Shown piece after piece: positions 25,801 to 39,330 of a stretch of DNA of 64,000 bases. The stretch comes from Apostichopus japonicus (taxonomy: Eukaryota > Echinodermata > Holothuroidea > Aspidochirotida > Stichopodidae). A program made the position numbers and the translations under genes. How positions within the stretch are numbered: the stretch's first letter is position 1; each line of letters opens with the position of its first letter. Where the stretch lies: positions 11,504,501 through 11,568,500 of the forward strand of contig NC_092575.1 of the NCBI RefSeq assembly GCF_037975245.1. The letters run 5' to 3'. Below the pieces are notes generated by a model that saw nothing but the letters and a program-made list of their open reading frames with translations, was not told where the DNA came from and ran no database searches.

Positions 25801-28800
25801 ACATGATGGCTCTACATATTTGTGGTGAATGTAAAAGTTGGAGAAAGTAATTTTCTACAATGATATATTTGAGATTGAGCAGTTTCCCAATTTGGGATGG
25901 CATGGAAACCTTGAAATGGTGGAATTAAGATGGTCAAAAATTAATTGTAGCGATGTTCATTAAATTCTCACATACATAAATGGGACCCTAAAAGTTGAAA
26001 ACAAAAATAAAATTAACTATCATTTAATATACCTTAATCTATGCTGTTGGAAATGCTAAAAAAATCTTCCTCAAACAATAGGAGAAAACCCTAACAGTGT
26101 ACAACCCTATTTTCTCTGAGATATATCAAATTGTATGAATGTAGCATATGCAACAGTGCATTTTCTCAATAGCGCTTTCCAATCATCTCCACCCCTCATT
26201 CCCACTCAACTAGTGGAATGATATGAAAACATTATTTAGACATAATATAACAATATTAGGGCATTATGGAGGTCTAACCCTGTATACGGTACCTGATTCC
26301 ATAGTAACCGACACCAACTGCCCCATGCAATGAGCTAGATAGTGGGATAGTGTACAATCTGTAATTTTCAAGACATATCAAACTTTATGTAGCAGGGATA
26401 AAAGCAAATTATGTCCAAGAGGGCAGCCAAGTCACTTGGATCCACCCCCCCCCCCACCGAACCTCCATCCCATTCAACAAGGACGAATTCACATAAAATC
26501 CTATGCTTTCAAATATTTGATCTTAATGAGAGTAATAACCTGCTTTCCCAGTTGCTACCCCCCCCCCTCCCCTCCCCCTTTCTGCTCCACATGATGGTTC
26601 CACATATTGGTGGAGCCTGTAAAAGTTGTACAAGGTAATTTTCTACACTGATGTATTTGAGTCTAAGCAGTTTACCAATTTGGGATGACATAGAAACCTT
26701 GAAATGGTGGAAATAAGATTGTCAAAAATTAATGGTAGATGTTCATTAAATTCTCACATACATAATGGGACCCTAAAAGTTGAAAACAAAAATAAATTTA
26801 CCTATCATTTAATGCACCTTAATCTATGCTGTTGGAAATGGTAAAAACATCATTCTCAAATAATAGGAGAAAACCTTAACAGTGTACAACCCTATTTTCT
26901 CTGAGATATATCAAATTGTATGAATGTAGCATATGCAACAGCGTATTTTCTCAATAGCGCTTTCCAATCATCTCCACCCCTCATTCCCACTCAACTAGTG
27001 GAATGATATGAAAACATTATTAAGACATAATATCACAATATTAGGGCATTATGGAGGTCTAATCCTGTATACGGTACATGATGCCATATAGTAACCGACA
27101 CCAACTGCCCCATGCAATGAGCTAGATAGTGTGATAGTGTACAATCTGTAATTTTCAAGACATATCAAACTTTATGTAGCAGGGATAAAAGCAAATTATG
27201 TCCAAGAGGGCAGCCAAGTCACTTGGATCCACCCCCCCACCGACCCTCCATCCCATTCAACAAGGACGAATTCACATAAAATCGTATGCTTTCAAATATT
27301 TGATCTTAATGAGAGCTATAACCTGCTTTCCCAGTTGCTACCCCCCCCTCCCCTCCCCCTTTCTGCTCCACATGATGGTTCCACATATTGGTGGAGCCTG
27401 TAAAAGTTGTACAAGGTAATTTTCTACACTGATGTATTTGAGTCTAAGCAGTTTACCAATTTGGTATGGCATGGAAACCTTGAAATGGTGGAAATAAGAT
27501 GGTCAAATATTAATGGTAGCGATGTTCATTAAATTCTCACATACATAATGGGACCCTAAAAGTTGAAAAAAAAAAAAAATTACCTATCATTTTATATACC
27601 TTAATCTGTGCTGTTGGAAATGGTAAAAAAATCTTCCTCAAACAATAGGAGAAAACCCTAACAGTGTACAACCCTATTTTCTCTGAGATATATCAAATTG
27701 TATGAATGTAGCATATGCAACAGCGTATTTTCTCAATAGCGCTTTCCAATCATCTCCACCCCTCATTCCCACTCAACTAGTGGAATGATATGAAAACATT
27801 ATTTAGACATAATATCACAATATTAGGGCATAATGGAGGTCTAACCCTGTATACGGTACCTGATTCCATAGTAACCCACACCAATTGCTCCGTGCAATGA
27901 GCTAGATAGTGTACAATCTGTAATTTTCAAGACATATCAAACTGTATGTAGCAGGGATAAAAGCAAATTATGTCCAAGAGGGCAGCCAAGTCACTTGGAT
28001 CCACCCCCCCCACCCACCCTCCATCCCATTCAACAAGGATGAATTCACATAAAATCCTATGCTTTCAAATATTTGATCTTAATGAGAGCTCTAACCTGCT
28101 TTCCCAGTTGCTACCCCCCCCCGTCCCCTCCCCCTTTCTGCTCCACATGATGGTTCCATATATTGGTGGAGCCTGTAAAAGTTGTACAAGGTAATTTTCT
28201 ACACTGATGTATTTGAGTCTAAGCAGTTTACCAATTTGGGATGACATGGAAACCTTGAAATGGTGGAAATAAGATGGTCAAAAATTAATGGTAGATGTTC
28301 ATTAAATTCTCACATACATAATGGGACCCTAAAAGTTGAAAACAAAAGAAAAATTACCTATCTATAATGCACCTTAATCTGTGCTGTTGGAAATGGTAAA
28401 AAAATCTTTCTGGAACAATATGAGAAAACCACAACAGTGTACAACCATATTTTCTCTGAGATATATCAAATTGTATGAATGTAGCATATGCAACAGTGTA
28501 TTTTCTCAATAGGGCTTTCCAATCATCCCCACCCCTCATTCCCACTCAACTAGTGGAATGATATGAAAACATTATTTAGACATAATATCACAATATTAGG
28601 GCATAATGGAGGTCTAACCCTGTATACGGTACCTGATTCCATAGTAACCGACACCTTGAACTTCCCCATGCAATGAGCTAGATAGTGTACAATCTGTTAT
28701 TTTCAAGACATATCAACCTTTATATAGCAGGGATAAAAGCAAATTATGTTCAACAGGGCAGCCAAGTCACTTGGATCCATCCCCCCCCCCCCACCGACCC

Positions 28801-29546
28801 TCCATCCCATTCAACAAGGATGAATTCACATAAAATCCTATGCTCTAAAATATTTGATCCTAATGAGAGCTCTAACCTGCCTTCCCAGTTGCTACCCCCC
28901 TCCCCTCCCCTCCCCCTATCTGCTCCACATGATGGTTCTACATATTGGTGGTGAATGTAAAAGTTGGAGAAAGTAATTTTCTACACTGATATATTTGAGA
29001 TTGAGCAGTTTCCCAATTTGGGATGGCATGGAAACCTTGAAATGGTGGAAATAAGATGGTCAAATATTAATGGTAGATGTTCATTAAATTCTCACATACA
29101 TAAATGGGACCCTAAAAGTTGAAAACAAAAGTAAAATTAACTATCATTTAATATACCTTAATCTATGCTGTTGGAAATGGTAAAAAAATCTTCCTCAAAC
29201 AATAGGGGAAAACCCTAACAGTGTACAACCCTATTTTCTCTGAGATATATCAAATTGTATGAATGTAGCATATGCAACAGCGTATTTTCTCAACAGCGCT
29301 TTCCAATCATCTCCACCCCTCATTCCCACTCAACTAGTGGAATGATATGAAAACATTATTTAGACATAATATCACAATATTAGGGCATCATGGAGGTCTA
29401 ACCCTGTATACGGTACCTGATTCCATAGTAACCGACACCAACTGCCCCATGCAATGAGCTATATAGTGTGATAGTGTGCAAACTGTGATTTTCAAGACAT
29501 ATCAAACTTTATGTAGAAGGAATAAAAGCAAATTATGTCCAAGAGG

Positions 29547-30017
29547 GCAGCCAAGTCACTTGGATCCACCCCCCCCCCCCACTGACCCTTCAACTCATTC
29601 AACAAAGATGAATTCACATAAAATCCTATGCTTTCAAATATTTGATCCTAATGAGAGCTCAAACCTGCTTTCCCAGTTGCAGTACAGTGTACAACCCTAT
29701 TTTCTTTGAGATATATCAAATTGTGTGAATGAAGCATATATGCAACAGTGTATATTCTTAACAGGGCTTTCCAATCATCTCCACCCCTCATTCCCACTCA
29801 ACTAGTGGAATGATATGAAAACATTATTTAGACATAATATCACAATATTAGGGCATTATGGAGGTCTAACCCTGTATACGGTACCTGATGCCATATAGTA
29901 ACCGACACCAACTGCCCCATGCAATGAGCTAGATAGTGTGATAGTGTACAATCTGTAATTTTCAAGACATATCAAACTTTATGTAGCAGGGATAAAAGCA
30001 AATTATGTCCAAGAGGG
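29547..30017 (+). repeat. Truncated ~470-bp satellite monomer
   Basis: CCCAGTTGC is joined directly to AGTACAGTGTACAACCC, losing ~310 bp of the monomer middle. Copies with the same deletion lie at ~34,710-35,177 and ~35,178-35,641. Shared details (ACTGACCCTT, GTGTGAATGAAGCATAT) show that the three descend from one deletion event. Confidence 0.85.
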
Positions 30018-33000
30018 CAGCCAAGTCACTTGGATCCACCCCCCCCCACCGACCCTCCATCCCATTCAACAAGGACGAATTCACATAAAATCCTATGCTT
30101 TCAAATATTTGATCTTAATGAGAGCTATAACCTGCTTTCCCAGTTGCTACCCCCCCCTCTCCTCCCCCTTTCTGCTCCACATGATGGTTCCACATATTGG
30201 TGGAGCCTGTAAAAGTTGTACAAGGTAATTTTCTACACTGATGTATTTGAGTCTAAGCAGTTTACCAATTTGGTATGGCATGGAAACCTTGAAATGGTGG
30301 AAATAAGATGGTCAAATATTAATGGTAGCGATGTTCATTAAATTCTCACATACATAATGGGACCCTAAAAGTTGAAAAAAAAAAAAAAATTACCTATCAT
30401 TTGATATACCTTAATCTGTGCTGTTGGAAATGGTAAAAAAATCTTCCTCAAACAATAGGAGAAAACCCTAACAGTGTACAACCATATTTTCTCTGAGATA
30501 TATCAAATTGTATGAATGTAGCATATGCAACAGCGTATTTTCTCAATAGCGCTTTCCAATCATCCCCACCCCTCATTCCCACTCAACTAGTGGAATGATA
30601 TGAAAACATTATTTAGACATAATATCACAATATTAGGGCATAATGGAGGTCTAACCCTGTATACGGTACCTGATTCCATAGTAACCCACACCAATTGCTC
30701 CGTGCAATGAGCTAGATAGTGTACAATCTGTAATTTTCAAGACATATCAAACTTTATGTAGCAGGGATAAAAGCAAATTATGTCCAAGAGGGCAGCCAAG
30801 TCACTTGGATCCACCCCCCCCCCCACCGACCCTCCATCCCATTCAACAAGGATGAATTCACATAAAATCCTATGCTTTCAAATATTTGATCTTAATGAGA
30901 GCTCTAACCTGCTTTCCCAGTTGCTACCCCCCCCCCGTCCCCTCCCCCTTTCTGCTCCACATGATGGTTCCACATATTGGTGGAGCCTGTAAAAGTTGTA
31001 CAAGGTAATTTTCTACACTGATGTATTTGAGTCTAAGCAGTTTACCAATTTGGGATGACATGGAAACCTTGAAATGGTGGAAATAAGATGGTCAAAAATT
31101 AATGGTAGCGATGTTCATTAAATTCTCACATACATAATGGGACCCTAAAAGTTGAAAACAAAAGAAAAATACTATCTATAATGCAACTTAATCTGTGCTG
31201 TTGGAAATGGTAAAAACATCTTTCTGGAACAATATGAGAAAACCACAACAGTGTACAACCATATTTTCTCTGAGATATATCAAATTGTATGAATGTAGCA
31301 TATGCAACAGTGTATTTTCTCAATAGGGCTTTCCAATCATCTCCACCCCTCATTCCCACTCAACTAGTGGAATGATATGAAAACATTATTTAGACATAAT
31401 ATCACAATATTAGGGCATTATGGAGGTCTAACCCTGTCTACGGTACCTGATTCCATACTAACCGACACCTTGAACTGCCCCATGCAATGAGCTAGATAGT
31501 GTACAATCTGTAATTTTCAAGACATATCAAACTTTATATAGCAGGGATAAAAGCAAATTATGTCCAAGAGGGCAGCCAAGTCACTTGGATCCATCCCCCC
31601 CCCCCCCCACCGACCCTCCATCCCATTCAACAAGGATGAATTCACATAAAATCCTATGCTCTAAAATATTTGATCCTAATGAGAGCTCTAACCTGCTTTC
31701 CCAGTTGCTACCCCCCTCCCCTCCCCTCCCCCTATCTGCTCCACATGATGGTTCTACATATTGGTGGTGAATGTAAAAGTTGGAGAAAGTAATTTTCTAC
31801 ACTGATATATTTGAGATTGAGCAGTTTCCCAATTTGGGATGGCATGGAAACCTTGAAATGGTGGAAATAAGATGGTCAAAAATTAATGGTAGATGTTCAT
31901 TAAATTCTCACATACATAAATGGGACCCTAAAAGTTGAAAACAAAAGTAAAATTAACTATCATTTAATATACCTTAATCTATGCTGTTGGAAATGGTAAA
32001 AAAGTCTTCCTCAAACAATAGGGGAAAACCCTAACAGTGTACAACCCTATTTTCTCTGAGATATATCAAATTGTATGAATGTAGCATATGCAACAGCGTA
32101 TTTTCTCAACAGCGCTTTCCAATCATCTCCACCCCTCATTCCCACTCAACTAGTGGAATGATATGAAAACATTATTTAGACATAATATCACAATATTAGG
32201 GCATCATGGAGGTCTAACCCTGTATACGGTACCTGATTCCATAGTAACCGACACCAACTGCCCCATGCAATGAGCTAGATAGTGTGATAGTGTGCAAACT
32301 GTGATTTTCAAGACATATCAAACTTTATGTAGAAGGAATAAAAGCAAATTATGTCCAAGAGGGCAGCCAAGTCACTTGGATCCACCCCCCCCCCACCGAC
32401 CCTCCATCCCATTCAACAAGGACGAATTCACATAAAATCGTATGCTTTCAAATATTTGATCTTAATGAGAGCTATAACCTGCTTTCCCAGTTGCTACCCC
32501 CCCCTCCCCTCCCCCTTTCTGCTCCACATGATGGTTCCACATATTGGTGGAGCCTGTAAAAGTTGTACAAGGTAATTTTCTACACTGATGTATTTGAGTC
32601 TAAGCAGTTTACCAATTTGGTATGGCATGGAAACCTTGAAATGGTGGAAATAAGATGGTCAAATATTAATGGTAGCGATGTTCATTAAATTCTCACATAC
32701 ATAATGGGACCCTAAAAGTTGAAAAAAAAAAAAAATTACCTATCATTTTATATACCTTAATCTGTGCTGTTGGAAATGGTAAAAAAATCTTCCTCAAACA
32801 ATAGGAGAAAACCCTAACAGTGTACAACCATATTTTCTCTGAGATATATCAAATTGTATGAATGTAGCATATGCAACAGCGTATTTTCTCAATAGCGCTT
32901 TCCAATCATCCCCACCCCTCATTCCCACTCAACTAGTGGAATGATATGAAAACATTATTTAGACATAATATCACAATATTAGGGCATAATGGAGGTCTAA

Positions 33001-34709
33001 CCCTGTATACGGTACCTGATTCCATAGTAACCCACACCAATTGCTCCGTGCAATGAGCTAGATAGTGTACAATCTGTAATTTTCAAGACATATCAAACTT
33101 TATGTAGCAGGGATAAAAGCAAATTATGTCCAAGAGGGCAGCCAAGTCACTTGGATCCACCCCCCCCCCCCCACCGACCCTCCATCCCATTCAACAAGGA
33201 TGAATTCACATAAAATCCTATGCTTTCAAATATTTGATCTTAATGAGAGCTCTAACCTGCTTTCCCAGTTGCTACCCCCCCCCGTCCCCTCCCCCTTTCT
33301 GCTCCACATGATGGTTCCACATATTGGTGGAGCCTGTAAAAGTTGTACAAGGTAATTTTCTACACTGATGTATTTGAGTCTAAGCAGTTTACCAATTTGG
33401 GATGACATGGAAACCTTGAAATGGTGGAAATAAGATGGTCAAAAATTAATGGTAGATGTTCATTAAATTCTCACATACATAATGGGACCCTAAAAGTTGA
33501 AAACAAAAGAAAAATTACCTATCTATAATGCACCTTAATCTGTGCTGTTGGAAATGGTAAAAAAATCTTTCTGGAACAATATGAGAAAACCACAACAGTG
33601 TACAACCATATTTTCTCTGAGATATATCAAATTGTATGAATGTAGCATATGCAACAGTGTATTTTCTCAATAGGGCTTTCCAATCATCTCCACCCTTCAT
33701 TCCCACTCAACTAGTGGAATGATATGAAAACATTATTTAGACATAATATCACAATATTAGGGCATTATGGAGGTCTAACCCTGTCTACAGTACCTGATTC
33801 CATACTAACCGACACCTTGAACTGCCCCATGCAATGAGCTAGATAGTGTACAATCTGTAATTTTCAAGACATATCAAACTTTATATAGCAGGGATAAAAG
33901 CAAATTATGTCCAAGAGGGCAGCCAAGTCACTTGGATCCATCCCTCCCCCCCCCACCGACCCTCCATCCCATTCAACAAGGATGAATTCACATAAAATCC
34001 TATGCTCTAAAATATTTGATCCTTATGAGAGCTATAACCTGCTTTCCCAGTTGCTACCCCCCTCCCCTCCCCTCCCCCTATCTGCTCCACATGATGGTTC
34101 TACATATTGGTGGTGAATGTAAAAGTTGGAGAAAGTAATTTTCTACACTGATATATTTGAGATTGAGCAGTTTCCCAATTTGGGATGGCATGGAAACCTT
34201 GAAATGGTGGAAATAAGATGGTCAAAAATTAATGGTAGATGTTCATTAAATTCTCACATACATAAATGGGACCCTAAAAGTTGAAAACAAAAGTAAAATT
34301 AACTATCATTTAATATACCTTAATCTATGCTGTTGGAAATGGTAAAAAAATCTTCCTCAAACAATAGGGGAAAACCCTAACAGTGTACAACCCTATTTTC
34401 TCTGAGATATATCAAATTGTATGAATGTAGCATATGCAACAGCGTATTTTCTCAACAGCGCTTTCCAATCATCTCCACCCCTCATTCCCACTCAACTAGT
34501 GGAATGATATGAAAACATTATTTAGACATAATATCACAATATTAGGGCATCATGGAGGTCTAACCCTGTATACGGTACCTGATTCCATAGTAACCGACAC
34601 CAACTGCCCCATGCAATGAGCTAGATAGTGCGATAGTGTGCAAACTGTGATTTTCAAGACATATCAAACTTTATGTAGAAGGAATAAAAGCAAATTATGT
34701 CCAAGAGGG

Positions 34710-35641
34710 CAGCCAAGTCACTTGGATCCACCCCCCCCCCCACTGACCCTTCAACTCATTCAACAAGGATGAATTCACATAAAATCCTATGCTTTCAAAT
34801 ATTTGATCCTAATGAGAGCTCAAACCTGCTTTCCCAGTTGCAGTACAGTGTACAACCCTATTTTCTTTGAGATATATCAAATTGTGTGAATGAAGCATAT
34901 ATGCAACAGTGTATATTCTTAACAGGGCTTTCCAATCATCTCCACCCCTCATTCCCACTCAACTAGTGGAATGATATGAAAACATTATTTAGACATAATA
35001 TCACAATATTAGGGCATTATGGAGGTCTAACCCTGTATACGGTACCTGATTCCATAGTAACCGACACCAACTGCCCCATGCAATGAGCTAGATAGTGTGA
35101 TAGTGTACAAACTGTAATTTTCAAGACATATCAAACTTTATGTAGCAGGGATAAAAGCAAATTATGTCCAAGAGGGCAGCCAAGTCACTTGGATCCACCC
35201 CCCCCCTCCCACTGACCCTTCATCTCATTCAACAAGGATGAATTCACATAAAATCCTATGCTTTCAAATATTTGATCCTAATGAGAGCTCAAACCTGCTT
35301 TCCCAGTTGCAGTACAGTGTACAACCCTATTTTCTTTGAGATATATCAAATTGTGTGAATGAAGCATATGCAACAGTGTATTTTCTTAACAGGGCTTTCC
35401 AATCATCTCCACCCCTCATTCCCACTCAACTAGTGGAATGATATGAAAACATTATTTAGACATAATATCACAATATTAGGGCATTATGGAGGTCTAAACC
35501 CTGTATACGGTACCTGATTCCATAGTAACCCACACCTTGAACTGCCCCATGCAATGAGCTAGATAGTGTACAATCTGTAATTTTCAAGACATATCAACCT
35601 TTATGTAGCAGGGATAAAAGCAAATTATGTCCAAGAGGGCA
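34710..35641 (+). repeat. Two tandem truncated satellite monomers
   Basis: Two consecutive ~466-bp monomers carry the same internal deletion as the one at 29,547. The first is nearly identical to 29,547, including CTTCAACTCATTCAACAA. The second has CTTCATCTCATTC and lacks the extra AT in the GAAGCATATATGC run. Confidence 0.85.
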
Positions 35642-37329
35642 GCCAAGTCACTTGGATCCACCCCCCCCCCCACCGACCCTCCATCCCATTCAAAAAGGAT
35701 GAATTCATATAAAATCCTTTGCTTTCAAATATTTGATCCTAATGAGAGCTCTAACCTGCTTTCCCAGTTGCTACCCCCTCCCCTCCCCCTTTCTGCTCCA
35801 CATGATGGTTCCACATATTGGTGGAGCCTGTAAAAGTTGTACAAGGTAATTTTCTACACTGATGTATTTGAGTCTTAGCAGTTTACCAATTTGGGATGGC
35901 ATGGAAATCTTGAAATGGTAGAAATAAGATGGTCAAAAATTAATGGTAGATGTTCATTAAATTCTCACATACATAATAGGACCCTAAAAGTTGAAAACAA
36001 AAATAAAATCACCTATCATTTTATACACCTTAATCTGTGCTGTTGGAAATGGTCAAAAAATCTTCCTCAAACAATAGGAGAAAACCGTAACAGTGTACAA
36101 CCATATTTTCTCTGAGATATATCAAATTGTATGAATGTAGCACATGCAACAGCGTATTTTCGTAATAGCGCTTTCCAATCATCTCCACCCCTCATTCCCA
36201 CTCAACTAGTGGAATGATATGAAAACATTATTTAGACATAATATCACAATATTAGGGCATTATGGAGGTCTAACCCTGTATACGGTACCTGATTCCATAG
36301 TAACCCACACCAATTGCTCCGTGCAATGAGCTAGATAGTGTACAATCTGTAATTTTCTAAACATATCAAACTTTATTTAGCAGGGATAAAAGCAAATAGT
36401 CTCCTGCCAAGCCCCTTGGACCCACCCCCTCCCCACCCTCCATCCCATTCAACAAGGATGAATACACATAAAATCCTATGCTTTCAAATATTTGATATTA
36501 ATGAGATCTCAAACCTATGTACCTGCATTCCCAGTTGCCCTCTACAGCAACCCCCACCCCCGGACCCCTAACTGCACCACATGATAGATCCACATATGGG
36601 TGGAGCCTGTAAAAGTTGTACAAGGTAATTTTCTACACTGATGTATTTGAGTCTAAGCAGTTTACCAATTTGGAATGACATCGAAACTTTGAAACGGTGG
36701 AAATAATATGGTCAAAAATTAATATTAGACTTCATTAAATTCTCACACACATTATGGGGACCCTAATAGTTGAAAAAAAAAAAACATTCTACATTACATT
36801 TAATATACATCACTTTAATCTATGCTGTTGGAAATGGTAAAAAAATCTTTCTGGAACAATATGAGAAAACCACAACAGTGTACATGTACCATATTTTCTC
36901 TGAGATATATCAAATTGTGTGAATGTAGCATATGCAACAGCGTATTTTCTTAATGGCGCTTTCCAATCATAACCACCCTCATTCCCACTCTACTAGTGGA
37001 ATGATATGAAAACATTATTTAGACATAATATCACAATATTAGGGCATCATGGAGGTCTAACCCTGTATACGGTACCTGATTCCATAGTAACCCACACTAA
37101 TTGCTCCGTGCAATGAGCTAGATAGTGTACAATCTGTAATTTTCAAGACATATCAAACTTTATATAGCAGGGATAAAAGCAAATTATGTCCAAGAGGGCA
37201 GCCAAGTCACTTGGATCCATCCCCCCCCCCCACCGACTCTCCATCCCATTCAAAAAGGATGAATTCACATAAAATCCTATGCTTTCAAATATTTGATCCT
37301 AATGAGAGCTCAAACCTGCTTTCCCAGTT

Positions 37330-39330
37330 GCTACCCCCCTCCCCCTTCTGCTCCACATGATGGTTCCACATATTGGTGGAGCCTGTAAAAGTTGTACAAG
37401 GTAATTTTCTACACTGATGTATTTGAGTCTAAGCAGTTTACCAATTTGGAATGACATTGAAACTCTGAATTGGTGGAAATAAGATGTTCAAAAGTTAATA
37501 TTAGACTGTTCCTTAAATTCTCACACACATTATGGGGACCCTAAAAGTTGGAATAAAAAAACCTTTTACCTAGCATTGAATATACATCACCTCAATCTAT
37601 GCTGTTGGAAATGGTAAAAAATAACCAGCAACCCCCCCCCCCCCCAATCCCTAACTGCACCACATGATGGATCCACATATGGGTGGAGCCTGTAAAAGTT
37701 GTACAAGGTAATTTTCTACACTGATGTATTTGAGTCTAAGCAGTTTACCAATTTGGAATGACATCGAAACTTTGAAACGGTGGAAATACAATTGTCAACA
37801 ATTAATATTAGACTGTTCATTAAATTCTCGCACACATTATGGAGACCGTAAAAGTTGGAAAAATATATAAACTTTTACCTAGCATTCAACATACATCACC
37901 TTAATCTGTGGTGATGGAAATGGTAAAAAATCTTGCTGGAACAATTAGGAGAAAACCATAACAGTGTGCAACCATATTTTCTCTAAGATAGATCAAATTG
38001 TTTGAATGTAGCATATGCAACAGTGTATATTCTTAACAGGACTTTCTAATCATCCCCACCCCTCATTCCCACTCAATTAGTGGAATGACATCAAAACATT
38101 ATTTAGACATATTATCACAATATTAGGGCATCATGGAGGTCTAACCCTGTATACGGTACCTGATTCCATAGTAACCCACACCAATTGCTCCGTGCAATGA
38201 GCTAGATAGTGTACAATCTGTCATTTTCAAGACATATCAAACTTTATTTAGCAGGGATAAAAGCAAATAGTCTACTGCCAAGCTCCTTGGACCCACCCCC
38301 TCCCCACCCTCCATCCCATTCAACAAGGATGAATACACATAAAATCCTATCCTTTCAAATATTTGATATTAATGAGATCTCAAACCTATGTACCTGCATT
38401 CCCAGTTGCCCTCTACAGCAACCCCCGCCCCCACACCCCTAACTGCACCACATGATGGATCCACATATGGGTGGAGCCTGTAAAAGTTGTACAAGGTAAT
38501 TTTCTACACTGATGTATTTGAGTCTAAGCAGTTTACCAATTTGGAATGACATTGAAACTCTGAATTGGTGGAAATAAGATTTTCAAAAGTTAATATTAGA
38601 CTGTTCCTTAAATTCTCACACACATTATGGGGACCCTAAAAGTTGGAAAAAAAACCTTTTACCTAGCATTTAATATACATCACCTCAATCTATGCTGTTG
38701 GAAATGGTAAAAATAACCAGCAACCCCCCCCCACCCCTAACTGCACCACATGATGGATCCACATATGGGTGGAGCCTGTAAAAGTTGTACAAGGTAATTT
38801 TCTACACTGATGTATTTGAGTCTAAGCAGTTTACCAATTTGGAATGACATTGAAACTCTGAATTGGTGGAAATAATATGGTCAAAAATTAATATTAGACT
38901 TCATTAAATTCTCACACACATTATGGGGACCCTAATAGTTGGAATAAAAAAACCTTTTACCTAGCATTTAATGTACATCACCTCAATCTATGCTGTTGGA
39001 AATGGTAAAAAAAAACCAGCAACCCCCACCCCCCCAATCCCTAACTGCACCACATGATGGATCCACATATGGGTGGAGCCTGTAAAAGTTGTACAAGGTA
39101 ATTTTCTACACTGATGTATTTGAGTCTAAGCAGTTTACCAATTTGGAATGACATCGAAACTTTGAAATGGTGGAAATACAATTGTCAACAATTAATATTA
39201 GACTGTTCATTAAATTCTCGCACACATTATGGAGACCGTAAAAGTTGGAAATATATATAAACTTTTACCTAGCATTCAACATACATCACCTTAATCTGTG
39301 GTGATGGAAATGGTAAAAAATCTTTCTGGA
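37330..39330 (+). repeat. ~300-bp sub-monomer amplification in array 2
   Basis: Here only part of the monomer is repeated. The segment from a poly-C tract (AACCAGCAACCCCC) through CCACATATGGGTGGAGCC, TACACTGATGTATTTGAG and CTCACACACATTATGGGGAC to GCTGTTGGAAATGGTAAAAA repeats at ~300-bp spacing near 37,330, 37,630, 38,410, 38,720 and 39,010. Full-length monomer ends separate the blocks. The sub-units at 37,631-37,960 and 39,018-39,350 share GTTGGAAA(A/T)ATATATAAAC and GTGGTGATGGAAATGG, so the block itself was duplicated. Confidence 0.8.

Noticed and set aside
616-36115. Dozens of recurrent 60-90-codon ORFs, e.g. those with NTHKILCFQIFDPN or SHSTRMNSHKILC
   Set aside because: They are satellite monomer frames. 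Poly-G/poly-C length changes shift the frame from copy to copy, and there is no start, terminator or domain logic.
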